Source: Strobilurus pachycystidiatus
Lineage: Eukaryota; Basidiomycota; Agaricomycetes; Agaricales; Physalacriaceae
DNA length: 64,000 nucleotides
Direction: 5' to 3'
Assembly (NCBI GenBank): GCA_019915135.1
Contig: JAHLMK010000002.1
Span: forward strand, 3,013,268 to 3,077,267
In this document: positions 19,923 through 32,369 of the stretch, piece after piece
Position numbering within the stretch: the stretch's first letter is position 1
Layout: every line of letters begins with the position of its first letter
Notes under the pieces: generated by a model
Database searches by the model: none
What the model was told of the DNA's origin: nothing
What the model saw: only the letters and a program-made list of their open reading frames with translations
Position numbers and translations under genes: made by a program

Positions 19923-20430
19923 TGTTATGATGTGGCCTCACCGTAACCAAAGGCCCTCCACTTGGGTCACACTTTGGCGTCCTGGTGCCACGGCTACGCA
20001 AACCAGCGCCACACTGGAAGATGCCGAGAGGCATATCAAAGAGTTGAGGGTTCGATCCCTTCTGGCGACAGAGCTGGGATCATGAAGTCCCGCCCTCCCG
20101 GATACACTTTGGAGCGAGCACACATGGTGTAAGACACCCCGGGAATATACTTAGGCCGCGTGAGTCAGGCGGGAGTCGGTACCCGACCAATGGGCGGCCA
20201 TCGATCTGTCAGGCGGTCATCGGGATGTTGGGATCTCCGTCATCCGCAGCGTTGGACCACTCCCGACGCATCGGGAGTATGTGGTAGAAGCTTCGAGAAG
20301 AGGGACGATGAGCAAGCATGGGATTAGTATAAATACAGAGACAGCGCTATACTAGTTACTCAGACTTTGTCCTTAACCAGTTTTCCCCCATACAACTCTG
20401 TTGGGCACTCTGAGCTCCCTGTGGTAGGAC
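19923..20430 (+). mobile_element. Probable retrotransposon LTR
   Basis: A polypurine tract CCACGGGGGGC abuts TGTTATGATGTGG at 19923; the minus-strand element at 54.6 kb shows the same CACGGGGGGCT-TGTTA layout. A TATA-like TATAAATACA lies at 20329, followed by T/C-rich sequence, as in a U3-R region. The 3' limit is not clear. A B-box-like GGTTCGATCCC lies inside at about 20050. The short open frame from 20440 has no recognisable gag motif. Confidence 0.4.
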
Positions 20431-20449
20431 TCATCCACATGTCTCCCTT

Positions 20450-23255
20450 CGATACCTCCGCCAACATTGTTGACTCCGACGAGGAAAGGCTCTCCGACGC
20501 CACACCTGGGACTAGGTCCGGTGGCAAGCCTTGTACCTTGGGATTAGGTTCCTATGGTACTATAGTCTCTGGCGAGACGGACGTGCAATCGAGGGTCCCC
20601 ACGACTGGTACAGTACGACCAGTCACAATACGAGGATGTACGTGGTACGCCCGCAGGAAAGCTATGGGTTGACTACAGGGGTAGTCTCTCATGAGCGAGT
20701 CCATGTCACGGTGGGATCAGGTCGTAACAGGGGCGATCATGCTAAAGCATGCAGAAACATCCTTGGCAATCAGTCAGGCGATGCATCGCCGATGACACTG
20801 GCACAGATATCCTGATGCGGAACCTGCGGGCCGCTCTGAGGGGTCTGCATCTTCAGGCATCTTCGTCATATTTGATCACGTCTTCTTCTTCGCTGTCTTT
20901 GTCAGGAAGATTGTGTTTCAGTGATTGTCAAACGTGTCAGAGTCGGTCCGCACCAGCCGTTATGTAAGCGCCAGCGCGGCTCAGTGCTCAACACACGCAT
21001 CAGTAGCAATACAAGTGCCCGTACCAGCGACAAGACGCCGCGGGTAGCCTGTGGCACGTCTGGAATGATAATGGCTGAAGAGACAATTGCGTGCAGCGCC
21101 GGTATCGGGAACTTGTCAAAGTCAAACTTCAAGGACAGAGGTCCCGCCATTTCCTCCATCCAACAACAAGACGACATTCTGCTGGCGTGGAAAGTTCATG
21201 AAGACATGGCATTTGGGCCCTGGTATCGCTGGAGGCAAGATTCAACGTGAAGGCTTTGCTTTGGGTTCAACTACGCGAACGGTGGGTGGTGCAGACGTGT
21301 TGTAGCCAATTGTGAAATCTGTGCACTGGATAAAGATTCTAGATTAGTGTGGAGCGGAGGAGCTGACGACCAAGTTTTGTGAAGACACGACTGCATCACA
21401 AAGGTAGGTTAGCATGCAAATAGTGCAGAGTTAGAGAGTGGCGTACTGAGCGCCGATTGAGCTCCAACCGCCTTTTGCGCAGCAACAAACAGCCACCAGG
21501 CGCTCCTCTTGTGATTGTGGTAGTCCCTCGCTGGCTGCCGCCCCCCCAAGGCCCCCCTACCGCTCAATCCCCCACATGTCCCCGGCCTCAATCTATGCGT
21601 TGTGCACATCATTCAAATCATCGACTCTGACGGCGTGTAACATGCTCCAGAACCGCGCAGAAACACCAAAGGGAGGCAGAGCGGCGGGCAGTGGGCAATG
21701 AGGGGGTGGGACGGACACAGAAGAAGTGAGCGCACGCATCAACGCCGGCGCGCACCCGCCCTACGACAAAAAGGGGGAGACGCAGGTTGCAAACGCATTG
21801 GAAGCACTGGGTGCGTGTTCAATCGCACCACTTACCATGCCCTAGCGTTGCCTCAACTTTCTCACAGCCGCCCACACCTGCGAAATCTGAACTACGATGC
21901 ATGCAGTCTACGCTACGGCCATTCCTGATCTGTCAATCCAAGGTCACCAAAATCCGTTATCCTTGACTTGAAAACTTGCCGACCTTGCTGGCCAATCAAT
22001 CGCTTTGCCAGTAACCGACTCGGAATCGCCAGCCAACGACTTGCAATCCATCAGACTCAATACTGTAAACAATAAACAAGTATTTTACAACTTGTATCCC
22101 AACCAGGACGCGTCAATTCCGCTGGAGAACAAGGTGCGCCAAGAGTTGATTCCGTTTGAGCGGAAACTGACTCCTCCCGACTAGGCGCCGTATTCTCCAT
22201 CTCTGCGTGCCGCTTGACGTCTAGTGCGACCGCCAACAAAATGGAATTGTGATCATGAGCCTACCATTTGGGCAGACGACTCGAACAAACCACCGCCTCA
22301 ACTTTGGTCAGCGCAAGCGAACAACGGCAACTGCAAGAAATTGGTCAGTCAAGTCCAACAACGTTGACACAAAATTTGGCTTACCATTGGACAGCGAACG
22401 CGAGTCGAAGGACCTCGGCAACATGCCCTCACCAACGGCAACTGCAAATTCAGTGAGTGTCAATTGACGTTGAGATTTATGTTGGACTTACCAAAGCCCA
22501 CTCAAGGCCACACAATTGTCCGGCGAACGAACGAACGAGGCGAGAGGAGGAAAGAGATTGGGAACGTAGTCCCCAAACCCCAGCAGCCCATGTGGACTTA
22601 AAGTCCAACATGACGACAACCGTGGAGCACCCCAGGATAAGCTTTTGGGGGACAGTGGGAAAGGATACACGATCGGACTGTGCGGCATAATTATAGATTT
22701 GTGCTGCTTGATTGACTGCAGCGTATTTCTGCAATGATTCGAGTTCTGCAGAGGCTCTGGACCTTGGAACTTGGGGTGTGATTTGAGGGTACAGAGCTGA
22801 GCATGCGCCTGGGATGCAATGCTGGACTTGTCGGCGTTCCGGTTTCCCGTCTTGGCGTTGTCATTCTCATACTTAGGGCTTTTCTTCGTGAATCTAGTTT
22901 GGTTAATCGAGAAGGCCCCAAGTAATGCTCCCAGAAAATAATTTGCCCGCACGCCGACGTTTGTTGAACCTCCCGTTGGCATGCGCCATTGAATGAAGTG
23001 AGGTGGGCATTACTTGTATACTCCTCCCAAAGCTAACGCAACATAACCTATGGCTAATTCTCAGATTGTCGCTCAGATCTTCACTCAAAGCGCCTGGCAC
23101 AGGCGTATGACAACAATCAGGGTCTGTTCCCTGACTTGAGCATGTCGTGTTCCCTGTGGGTTTGTGCCAGATCGTCGACGGGCGCATACACCAACCTGCT
23201 GGTGGAATATGATGTTTAACAAACAAATCATATTGGCATAATTGAATAAAAGACA
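20450..23255. other. Unresolved region, scattered exon-like pieces
   Basis: No complete model could be built. On the minus strand around 22200-22500, exon-sized blocks are separated by good introns (GTAAGC...CTTGCAG and GTAAGT...TTTGCAG), and two of the following blocks both begin TTGCCGTTG, which suggests a small internal duplication. A minus frame near 20902-21177 is hydrophobic (GVLSLVRALVLLLMRVL). None of these carries a motif I recognise. Confidence 0.35.
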
Positions 23256-23258
23256 AAG

Positions 23259-24706
23259 TTAAGCTCTGCGAATATGAGCAGTTTGTTGGGTCCATTTGTG
23301 GGTCACAAAGTCAGTTGACTGAACACTATCCTGAGCCACACAAGCCAAATCGCGCAACGTTAGAGCTTGCACATCTTCCAACCTCCATTGCCCAAATAAC
23401 AAATTTGCATATCGTTGCCAATCTTGATTCAGTTGAGCGCATGGAAGGGCCTTCTCCAACGCTTTGAAGCCTCCTGCATACAGGCGGTGATGCATGGGCA
23501 TTAGGCCGAGGTTCACTGTATAGCGATTGACGGTGCTCTTATATAATAACATAATAAGATAAAGTAATTTGAATAAAATCAACACATTACGCACCATTAC
23601 AACCAACGCCTTCTTATAGGCTGTTGATATTTCTGCCTGGAGGGATTGATAGAAAGATGGCGGCTCCATGACTGGAAGCAGAACGGCTTGGCAAAGTTGG
23701 TTCTGATCTTCATCGGAAAGAGCGATAAGAGGCGCCAGTCTCCATGCTAGATATTGATCTAGTATGCCACCAAAATCATAATCAGACATGGTGCTGAACG
23801 CCTCCATTGACGGAAGGTGTATTCGTCCTGATTGAATAAATTCGGGATAGGCTAGAATTTCGCCGTATAAGCGAAACTTAGCTTCAAAGGCCGCACGTTG
23901 CATCATTTCAGGCTCCATGATTTGTTGAAAGTCCACCCAACGTCCGTTGAAAAGCAACTATGTAAGTTATGGTTATTGAGGCTTTTCAAAATGAAAAATA
24001 TAAACTTTACCCAATGGTCCAGATTTCTCTCAAAGCGTACCAAATCAGAAAAATTAAGGATAGCAGTGTCACTGCTCCAGAATCGAGTCGGTCCATCCAA
24101 AAAATTGAACATGGTGTTTGGAAAAGAAATCCGAAAGGAAATCAGAAATTGCCGCAGGTACAATGCCGTCTTTTGCACAGAGGCGCTCCATTGAGTCCAG
24201 AATGCGGAATTGAAAGGATGAGGAGGGGACAACGACGTAGTTGGACAGAAAGCAGCCAACACATTCTAGAAAAATGTTAAATTGTAACATGATGGATGGC
24301 ATTATCTTACCAAAATTCCTACAAGACGCTGAAAGAAGCCTTTGATGTTGGTATGAACTATAGGATCGCCTTGCCCGACTGGAAGTACGAGGTCATTCTG
24401 CTCCAAGTAGGCTTTGAGAGCAAAAACAGGATTAGGACCGGGTCTGATGAATCTGGCCACAGTCCATGTTACGACGGTAACAACCAAAGCCATGGGGTAT
24501 CTCTGCTGTGCCCAGTGCTGAGGTTTGGGCCTACGCCCCCAAATTGGCAGCAGCTGGGACTGCACGGAATCGGGCAGATCAATGAGCAAGTTCTCTGTCC
24601 GCTCGTCGATGGCATCAAGCTGGCGATAGGGGAGGGGCACAAGTACATCCAACCGCTGAGCGATGATGTGTCCTCGAAAAAGCGCGTCGACAGTCTTTGG
24701 TCTCAT
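23259..24706 (-). CDS. Four-exon hypothetical protein (430 aa)
   Basis: Exons 24311-24706, 24011-24265, 23595-23957 and 23259-23537; introns of 45, 53 and 57 nt, all GT-AG and all phase 0. The ATG at 24706 follows an in-frame upstream stretch without another ATG. One hydrophobic segment near residues 60-80 (ALVVTVVTWTVARFI) could cross a membrane. The rest is mixed helical sequence (EMMQRAAFEAKFRLYGEILA, YANLLFGQWRLEDVQALTLR). I recognise no domain. The exact phase-0 splicing and uninterrupted frames argue for a functional gene. Confidence 0.72.
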
Positions 24707-24966
24707 ACCTGACGAGGACGTTGGTGGTGTGGCAAAAAGGCAAAGCGTGAGAGACAAAGACTAAGGACATTCCCACCTCATGTCCGCATGATCCTAGTCT
24801 CGAAACCAAATTCAATTGTGTGTGAAGATAATATGAAGTCGTTCACACGTTGATTGCCAACAGCCATTCTGCGCCCCTATGCTGCCAGAGCCCAAGATCC
24901 AGATCTTGTTCTAGACTTGGAATCTAACACGCTGCCGTTTTGAACGCCGTCAAGACTTCCGGCATC

Positions 24967-25400
24967 TCATGCCGTTTCAGGTTGTGGCAATTCAAAACAG
25001 ATCACTTGCGCATCTAAGGGGTCCCTTAGCAACATTTGATGTTGTCCAGAGGTTGCCGCAGTCAGCCAAAGCAATGTATCCGTGCTCCAGGGCGCGCGTG
25101 TGACAGCATGAAACAGAGCCAGAAAGAACCAGATGGCAGCAGATGGGTCTATGATTGTTACGGTCAGAGAGAGACTCGGCACAGCCAGATCAAACGCAAC
25201 AGCGGCGAAAGCCGAAAGCCATTGCGCTCTCCAATTTCTCACCAATCCTGAAGCTTCTATCAATGGCCAGAGTATGGAAAAAGGCCTCACTTACTAAAGT
25301 CATTGTTGGCAAGTAAGACGACAAGCATGAACAGCATGGCCATAAGCACTCCAAGAGCCACGCCGACAATGGTGCTCAAGAGGCAGGCGGAAGAGGGCAT
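24967..25400 (-). CDS. Small multi-spanning membrane protein, two exons (131 aa)
   Basis: Exon 1 25295-25400 (ATG at 25400, with an in-frame stop upstream), intron 38 nt (GTAAGT...GATAG), exon 2 24967-25256, phase 1. Three hydrophobic segments: TIVGVALGVLMAMLFMLVVL, WLSAFAAVAFDLAVPSLSLT, and AIWFFLALFHAVT. The intron is short for this window. More membrane-like exon pieces lie upstream (25.5-25.9 kb, for example TSWFLFLILAVSS), so this may be the 3' end of a longer decayed gene. Confidence 0.5.
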
Positions 25401-25409
25401 GTAGCGGGT

Positions 25410-28055
25410 AACAAGGAAGAAGATGGTTCAGTTGCCTGCAGAGATGCATGAGAGCTCAACGGTCAAGGCTGTTTGCTAGTACATCCCTCGATATGTCAAC
25501 GTGGATGCTCGGAGTCATAAGTCCAGACTGAATACAAGCCCGCTCAACGGCCTGTCGGAATCGAAGAGCCAACATCACTGTGATTGGCGCGAGGACTGGA
25601 GACGGCGAGTATCAAAAACAGGAACCATGAGGTAGTCGAATCAGAACAGTCGTGAGCGGCGTTTGCAAATAGTGGTCTACGAGCAATGATAAGTTTCGCA
25701 AAGAGAAGAGGGTTGACGATTGACTTACCGTCCCAGTCATATTTGAGGCGCCAGCGTAATCATAGTGGCAACGATTACGCGTCCGAGATCTGGAAAGGTA
25801 AGATAAGCATGCGCAACGGTCAGTAAGAGCCGAGACACTCACCTTGAGAAAGAAGCCCAGGTGCTACTAGAAGGCTTCACTCGACGAGCAAAGTAATCGC
25901 CGAACACTCAAGCGCCGTTAGTACGTGTATGAACAAATGAACAAGGTGAGTACTTACTTGAGCGTTCCCTGTAACAGCAGCACCGAAAGCCACGACTGGG
26001 GTAAGTTCAATGAGCCGGCGACAGATACGCTAACTCGGCGTTCAATGGCGAAGACCGGCCAGAGTCTCACTGTCTCCCGAAAGACTTATAAGGGCGATGT
26101 TGAAGTTGAAGGCCTACAGGCACTGCAGTCAGCGAGGACAAGCTACAAGAACAATTTTGCTTACCAGACAAGACAACGGGCTTCATCTCGGCTTTCGTCG
26201 GTCTCGACAAGCATCTGAACGGCCAGCCGTCGTTCACCAGAGCCGTCTGGAATAGCGTGAAGCAATCGTCAGTTAAGAGCACAACGGAAGTGAGCAATAT
26301 ACGTACGTACCTTTCGTCCTCGTTCAACCGCAGTCACAAGGCAGCGTGTAGGGCAGAGGGACGTCGCTGATGGCTACTATAGGCTACTATGCAATGGCAT
26401 AGTCGTTGTAGTGAAGTTTCTGAGTCACAAGTTTGTCAGAGTAAGTCCAAAAGTCAAGTAAACGAGCACGGACCTTATCGCGATGAACAGACAGCGCCGA
26501 CCGTCATTTGAGGAAGTGTAGCGATGACTTTCACTTCCGAAGTCGTCGTCGAGATCTTGTACGACGCTGACGGAAAGGTAAGCTAATAAGTCGATCCGAG
26601 TCAAGGAGACACAGCTTGAACAGGATCACACGGATGGACGTGTTTGACGCGCAACAGCCCAGGCCGTTCAGCCGTAGTCTGCAAAGGCCCGCGGTCAAAG
26701 ATCGTGCATTTGCCGAGCAGGACTGAAGTCTCCGTCTGAATAGGATTTAGTTTAATAAAATAAGAAATATTATTGGAGAGGCGATGAAAGGCCTGAGGCG
26801 ACAAAGAAAGCGAGAATCTGAGGGTTTCGTGTGCGTGGTGCTGAGACCCGCGAAATGCGACCAATGGAATGTGCGGATGGTAAGAACGGGGCTCTGGGTT
26901 CGTTGAGCAACTTCGGCAAAAAGATTGTCAAGGACTTCAGCGACGTCGAAGAGTGCATGGAGTCGTCCTGGGGACAGAGTCAAGGCCGTGCAACCTAAGG
27001 ATGGTTAACAAAAGGTAAGGAAGTAACAACAACGTCGACGCACCTTGCGCGAGTGGCGAAGACCGGCCAGAGTCTTCCGAATGATTCGTTAAGTCGATGT
27101 CAAAGGCCTACGTGCACGGCATTCAGCGAGGCCAAGTTTCAAGAACGATTCCGCTTACCAGACAATGCGCCCCATCTCGAGTCAACGACAGAATCTGGTC
27201 ATCGCTGGTCTCGACTTTGCGTTGGAGAGAGGCCTTTGAACGGCCGGGCCGGTCATCGTTCGTAATGGCGTCCAGAAGAGCTTAAGCAGTCATTAGTCAA
27301 GAACGAATCAGAAGTAAGCAAAATACGGGCGTACCTTTCGTCGTCGTTCAACCGCAGTCGCAAGACGTCGCTGATGGCTATGCAATGGCCTAGTTGTCAC
27401 GCTCCAGAGACAAGGCAAGACCAGAGGCACTCGAGCTACTGTTACTTGTCTGCGTAGTATACCCAACCGAACGTTTGTGAGCTGTATGCGGAGGTCAGTT
27501 AAAGCGAGACTGGGGAGATGAAGGACGCACATGGTACCCGTAGGCATTCGCCGTCATCGTTCAAGGAGCACGGCTGTGGTCAAGCCTGTGCCGTTGAATG
27601 TAAGCGAGGATACACGGAAGAGAAAGATGCTAAACTTACTTGACAGTTCCTGCGAGTCAGTCGATGAACGCTGGTTGTTGGATCGTGTCGTGTCGTGTCC
27701 ACACCACGGGAAGTCAGCTTGAAGGCCGCGCAAGCTTTCCGTGAGTTGTTGACGAAAGGTCTACGAAGTCGGCAACTAAGACCCACAGTTGTTAGGAGCT
27801 GGTAAGGTAAAAAGAACGAGAACCTTACTATCGTTGGGCGTTCAAGCAAATGCCGGAGATTCGCAGCATCTCTGTGAGCAAACACTAAGGCGGCGGCGGG
27901 GCAGAGAGGAAAGATCTGGAGAGGTGATGGTCTTGGTTGATGATTCATTGATTCGGCCTTAAATCCTAGGAAGACGTCATCGGGGAATGCCGAGTGTCAT
28001 ACACTTCCTGCCAAAAACTTCCACGCGCCGCTCGCCCTCGTCTCCGAGTGTGCTA
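25410..28055. repeat. Diverged ~1 kb tandem duplication of exon-rich sequence
   Basis: The blocks at about 26040-26410 and 27050-27400 share ordered words: TGGCGAAGACCGGCCAGAGTC (26046 and 27054), CTTACCAGACAA, TCGTTCAACCGCAGTC and GACGTCGCTGATGGCTA. The spacing is about 1.0 kb. On the minus strand both copies show matching exon-intron borders (for example GAAAG followed by GTACG, and CTG followed by GTAAGC). A small multi-exon gene was probably duplicated and has since drifted. No complete frame or known domain could be assembled. Confidence 0.5.
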
Positions 28056-28062
28056 CTTATGG

Positions 28063-28866
28063 ATGTCCACCGGTCCGGGATGTGGCTTCGACAATGCAGA
28101 GGGCAGATGGCTGGCACGCAATCTGATTCGAGACCGCCAGCCTCATGATACGCACGAGTACGCGTTAGAAGCCATATGCAAGGCCATTGATGGCATCGAT
28201 ATTGTTGCGACTGTGAGGACGGGCGGCGGCAAAACGACATACTTCCAAGGATTCATTCTACTACTCCAATCTCTAAACTCTAAACCCCACCTTCTTTCTA
28301 TTCTCAAACGGAAATATCATACCAATCCCGTTATAATAATTATATATCCTACTAAAACCCTCGAGGAAGAGATGGTTCGTGATGTCAGTGTTCAGCTACT
28401 TGTACTAATCTGTTCTGTAGGAATCCAAATTCAGAGCTCTTAATATCAATGCTATTGCCATCAACGAGGATACGCTCGCAGCTGCTAGACGACGCGATCG
28501 GAACCTTTGGGCCGAATGCGTGAACGACGCGTCCGCAATCCTTCTATCCCCGGAGCAGCTGGCATCACCCCCCTCATACTCTGGGATTTAGGCTTGGCCT
28601 TCGAGTTTCCTCCGGGCGCATCAATCTTCATTCCTTCTGCCATTCTTGTTCACGGCAACGTTTCGATACAGCAGGGTGAGACGCGCTACTCTGTAACGTC
28701 GTACTCTGCTGGCGGTCTTTTCCGATGGGTTTGGAACGGCGGACGGACGGACGACGAGTATGATGCGGAGTTTGGCAGGGAGTCAGGACGAGAGCGGAGG
28801 CGAGAGCATGCTCGAACAGCCTGGGAAGACGCCTTGAAGTACTTCCCTATATATGAATCAAACTAG
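28063..28866 (+). pseudogene. Chimera: RecQ-like helicase N-terminus joined to TET/JBP-like dioxygenase C-terminus
   Basis: From ATG 28063 the frame gives a helicase start: HEYALEAICKAIDGIDIVAT, Walker A TGGGKT, and IIIIYPTKTLEEEM. After a 37 nt intron (28384-28420) it continues NAIAINEDTLAAARR and ILLSPEQLAS, as in RecQ-like helicases common in Agaricomycetes. At about 28566-28573 this changes abruptly to LILWDLGLAFEFPPGASIFI and SAGGLFRWVWNGGRT, stop 28866, in another frame. The second part is the C-terminus of the dioxygenase family at 36.5 kb. Neither part is complete, so it is an inactive fusion. Confidence 0.8.
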
Positions 28867-28879
28867 TTGGAGATATTCC

Positions 28880-29075
28880 ATAAGTGTAAATACCAGAAAG
28901 GCGGACTTTCTGGGATCCTCTGCCCTCGCGATCGTAAATAGCACCGGCTTGAGTGAATGAGTTGCGCATTCAAACGTCTCAAGTACCAGTACGAAAGGTA
29001 CGTATTTTCATTGTTCACATTCATCAAAGCTTGAATTGATCAAAGTCTACTCCTTGATATACTGCGTATCCAGTG
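28880..29075 (+). repeat. Sequence block also present at the right end of the window (63.78-64.0 kb)
   Basis: CGACTTTCT(G/A)GG(A/G)TCCTCTG, then ACGTCTCAAGTACCAGT, then an intron-like GGTAMGT...TTGAATTGA...TACTGCGTATC appear in the same order in both places. The GTAC/GTAAG borders suggest an exon and intron of a duplicated gene. From 29075 to 30410 no gene is supported; splice-like pieces occur but no model holds. Confidence 0.6.
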
Positions 29076-30411
29076 CTTCTGTTCTGTCAACGTATGCCGG
29101 TACGCCCGACTCGGCGCCTACGGCGCCGCCTGCATCGAATCTCCTTATTCCCCAACCCCATCGACCTTTCGGCTACGCGCTCCCAGGGCACACCTGTGCC
29201 CTGGGAATGAAAAATTGTTGCTCATGCGACTGGACGCGTCTTGGAACCAATGTCAGGTCCGCAAATTAAGAGAGGCGAAGGTACGTACCGTTCTCGGTGA
29301 TATGTGGCGTGGGAGCAAACTGACTTACGGAAACTTCCAGGGAAGTATTTGAGGCCGCGGACGCTCTATCGAGCTACAATAGTCAGCTCAGAGCTCTAGG
29401 AAGTGTTGGAGTAATAAAGAACTCGAGCTGCCAGTAAATTCGCCTGAAGGTTCCCGCTACTTGGTTTGACTTCCTACGTTTCTCTCGCAAGTCCTCACGG
29501 CTTGTCAACTCTGGCTTCAGCTGTATAGCTGTGCCGTTAGCTTAGGAGGACAGGGATGCGCGGAAGGTAAGTAAACAATGTACCTCAATACGAGTTTCCG
29601 GCTAGTAACCGGAACTGTCCAGATCCAGATCGGTATTTAGCTCGATGGCGCAACGCTGGATCTCGTCAGCGTGGCCTCTTCACTTTATGCCCTTCCGCGC
29701 GCAAAAAGTCTACAGGACATGGACATATGTCCCTCCATGTCATCATCTGCTTTCGCCAGTAAACAAAAGGTGTGTGTGTCCCTTCTCGCCGTCTTGATTG
29801 TAAGTCTGACGGCTGTTTCAGCTACAAAACTCGCTTTCTTTGTTGGCACAGAGCCCACCACCAGCTCAAGAAGAACTTTTGCAGCCGGTTCGTCGCCTCT
29901 ATCTTGTGCAGACACGCCATTGACCATGTCTATCCTTTCAACTTCAGCCAACGACACCATCATCATTTGCGAGTGATTCCTCCGATGAGTGTCTCATGAT
30001 GAAAACCCCAGTAAGCCTTGTAGCTCACTCCTTCGTAGCCACTTCTGATTCGTCGCTCCTGCAGCAAAATTCGAAGTGACTTTCGCTCGCCTTCCTTCGC
30101 CTTCCTATAATTCGACACTTGGCTGGGTCGCCGGTTGTTGCAATCGTGCCATATCTATAGTTTCTCTTCTTTTTTCTCGACGTCAATGGCCGCATACCGT
30201 CATGATCATCGCATCCATAGAATCATAGACCGTCATGTACTTATTATTTTTCCTACTGTAACTTAGTGACATATGGTCCGGTCCGTACTCCGATTCTTTC
30301 CCTATGACCATCACGTTCAACACTTCGAAATCATCGATCCTCCCTGGCGGCGGCCTGCCAACCACACAGCGAGCAAACCACACAGCCGACGATGAGCGGC
30401 GTTAGCGGGAC

Positions 30412-32363
30412 ATGGCTGATTCCACCACCGAGATTGATTTGGACTCTGTCATTGACAGACTGCTCGAAGGTGCGTCGCTTTTCTTTGGCGGTGCGCTGCG
30501 TTGTCTGGGGCAGCAGCAGTGGTCGTCCTTGATGGAGCGGGCTCTGGACGGTAGCAGCGGCAGCTAGCCGTTGCGACAGCCAACATGCCAAGGGCGAGCG
30601 ATACCCGGCGATTTCCCGCCCAGATCAGCGTGGTGAATGTATATTCGTCGCTTAGCCATCCGCCCGCATGTGCTCGGTGCCGTGCGCCACCGCTTGCCGT
30701 CGTTGTTGGCGCCGCCTTTCATCTCGCCTCCATTCATTACTTTGATCCATGCTGATCGTATCACACAGTGCGCGGCAACCGCCCCGGAAAACCTGTCCAG
30801 CTGCAGGAACATGATTCTAAATATCTGTGCACGAAGGCGGGGAAATTTTCATTAACCAGCCCATTTTTCTCGAGCTGGAGGCACCTATCAAGATATGCGG
30901 TGCGTTTTTTCCTCCTTACTTTCGCAAAATCTTCGTCTCCAAATGCTCCGCTCCTATCATCCCCGATACGCCGGCACCCCACACTGCTTTTTTTACTGAT
31001 GCATTTCCCACAGGTGATCTCCATGGACAATACTACGACCTCCTGCGCCTGTTCGAGTACGGCGGCTTCCCCCCAGAGGCGAACTACCTCTTCCTCGGCG
31101 ACTACGTAGACCGCGGCAAGCAGTCCCTCGAGACCATTTGCCTCCTCCTCGCCTACAAGATTAAATACCCCAAAATTTCTTCATCCTGCGAGGACGAATG
31201 TGCGAATATGAATCGCATTTACGGCTTTACGACGAATGTGCGAGCACCTTTCCGCTCCTTTGCCAACCTCCCTCTAGGTTCTTCATCCCTAACAGGCGAA
31301 CGGCGCTACAATATCAAGCTCTGGAAGACCTTCACCGACTGTTTCAACTGTTTACCCATCGCGGCCATCATTGACCAGAAGATCTTTACGATGCACGGAG
31401 GGCTAAGTCCGGACTTGCAGTCGATGGAGCAAATACGGCGGGTCATGAGGCCGACAGATGCCCCCGATACTGGCAAGTGTCGTCTTCCTACACCCCTCCA
31501 TGTACGCCATCGGAGCCATGCACTACTTCTCCTTTCGTTCGTCGCCACCGCACTTTGCTAACGCGTACATCCAGGTTGACAAAGATATCACCGGCTGGTC
31601 AGAGAACGACCGTGGTGTATCGTTCACCGTTGGACCTTGGTTGGACCGGATGTCGCGTCGAGTTTCTTGCAGAAGCACGATATGGACTTGATATGCCGTG
31701 CACATCAGGCGAGTCGACGGAATATCTCCCTCCCGTTGTGGTCCCGTCCTGGTCGCACTGGCGTCAACGTCAAGGTCCTATCTTGATCTTTGGCAGACAG
31801 CGCGGAGGTGGCTGTGCTGCCCATCGATCCCACCCACTTTCGACTGCAATCTTGTCTCGCATGTTGCACATTGCTCGCAGGTCGTGAAGGACGGGTACGA
31901 GTTCTTCGCCAAGCGGCATCCAGTGACGTTGTTCTCCGCGCCGAATTTACTGCGGGGAGTTATACAATGCGGGGGCTATGATGAGCGTCGACGCGAAGCT
32001 GTCATGTTCATACCAGGTGAGTGTTCTGTAATCACACAGTCAGAGGGGAGTTGGGTATGGTCGTGCATGGCGATGCGGGGCGGACGCTAGGCCTAGTCTA
32101 CCCATTGACTCGGCTACCCGGCGCTGATGCGTTTGAACTCGCCGCCGCCGCCGCTTTGCCGCCACTTGTCTTCTGCTTGTCGATCGACGTCCGCCGTTCC
32201 ACCTTCCCGCCAACAGCTCCCTATTTTCCATGCTCACACCCCCACCCAGATCCTAAAGCCAGAAGAGAAAAAGGCCAAGTACCATACGTACGGAAGGATG
32301 AACATTGGCCGGCCAGTCAAGCCGCCGAGGAAGCAGAAGGAGAGGGAGTGGCGGATGGGGTAG
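30412..32363 (+). pseudogene. GLC7-like: PP1-type serine/threonine phosphatase catalytic subunit, disrupted
   Basis: Exon 1 (30412-30469) reads MADSTTEIDLDSVIDRLLE and joins exon 2 at 30769 over a 299 nt intron. PP1 signatures follow: metal-binding DLHGQYYD (family: DIHGQ), [89 protein letters not shown] and SAPN, ending near EKKAKYHTYGRMNIGRP. Single-base gaps or insertions break the frame near 30838, 31165, 31215 and 31948. A short duplication sits near 31640, the LLCDLLWSDP segment is absent, and two donors read GC. In a living fungus PP1 is essential, so this is either a decayed extra copy or a badly assembled stretch. Confidence 0.88.
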
Positions 32364-32369
32364 ACAACA

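Noticed and set aside
20020..20070. Possible tRNA with B-box GGTTCGATCCC
   Set aside because: The acceptor stem pairs only in part and no D arm or anticodon loop could be drawn; chance B-box or old SINE piece.
19923..20830. A gag gene after the LTR at 20440
   Set aside because: The frame MSPFDTSANIVDSDEE has no capsid or zinc-knuckle motif and soon becomes low in plausible structure.
22250..22690. CRISPR-like or satellite array suggested by repeated TTGCCGTTG
   Set aside because: Only two or three occurrences with unequal spacing, each at an intron end on the minus strand.
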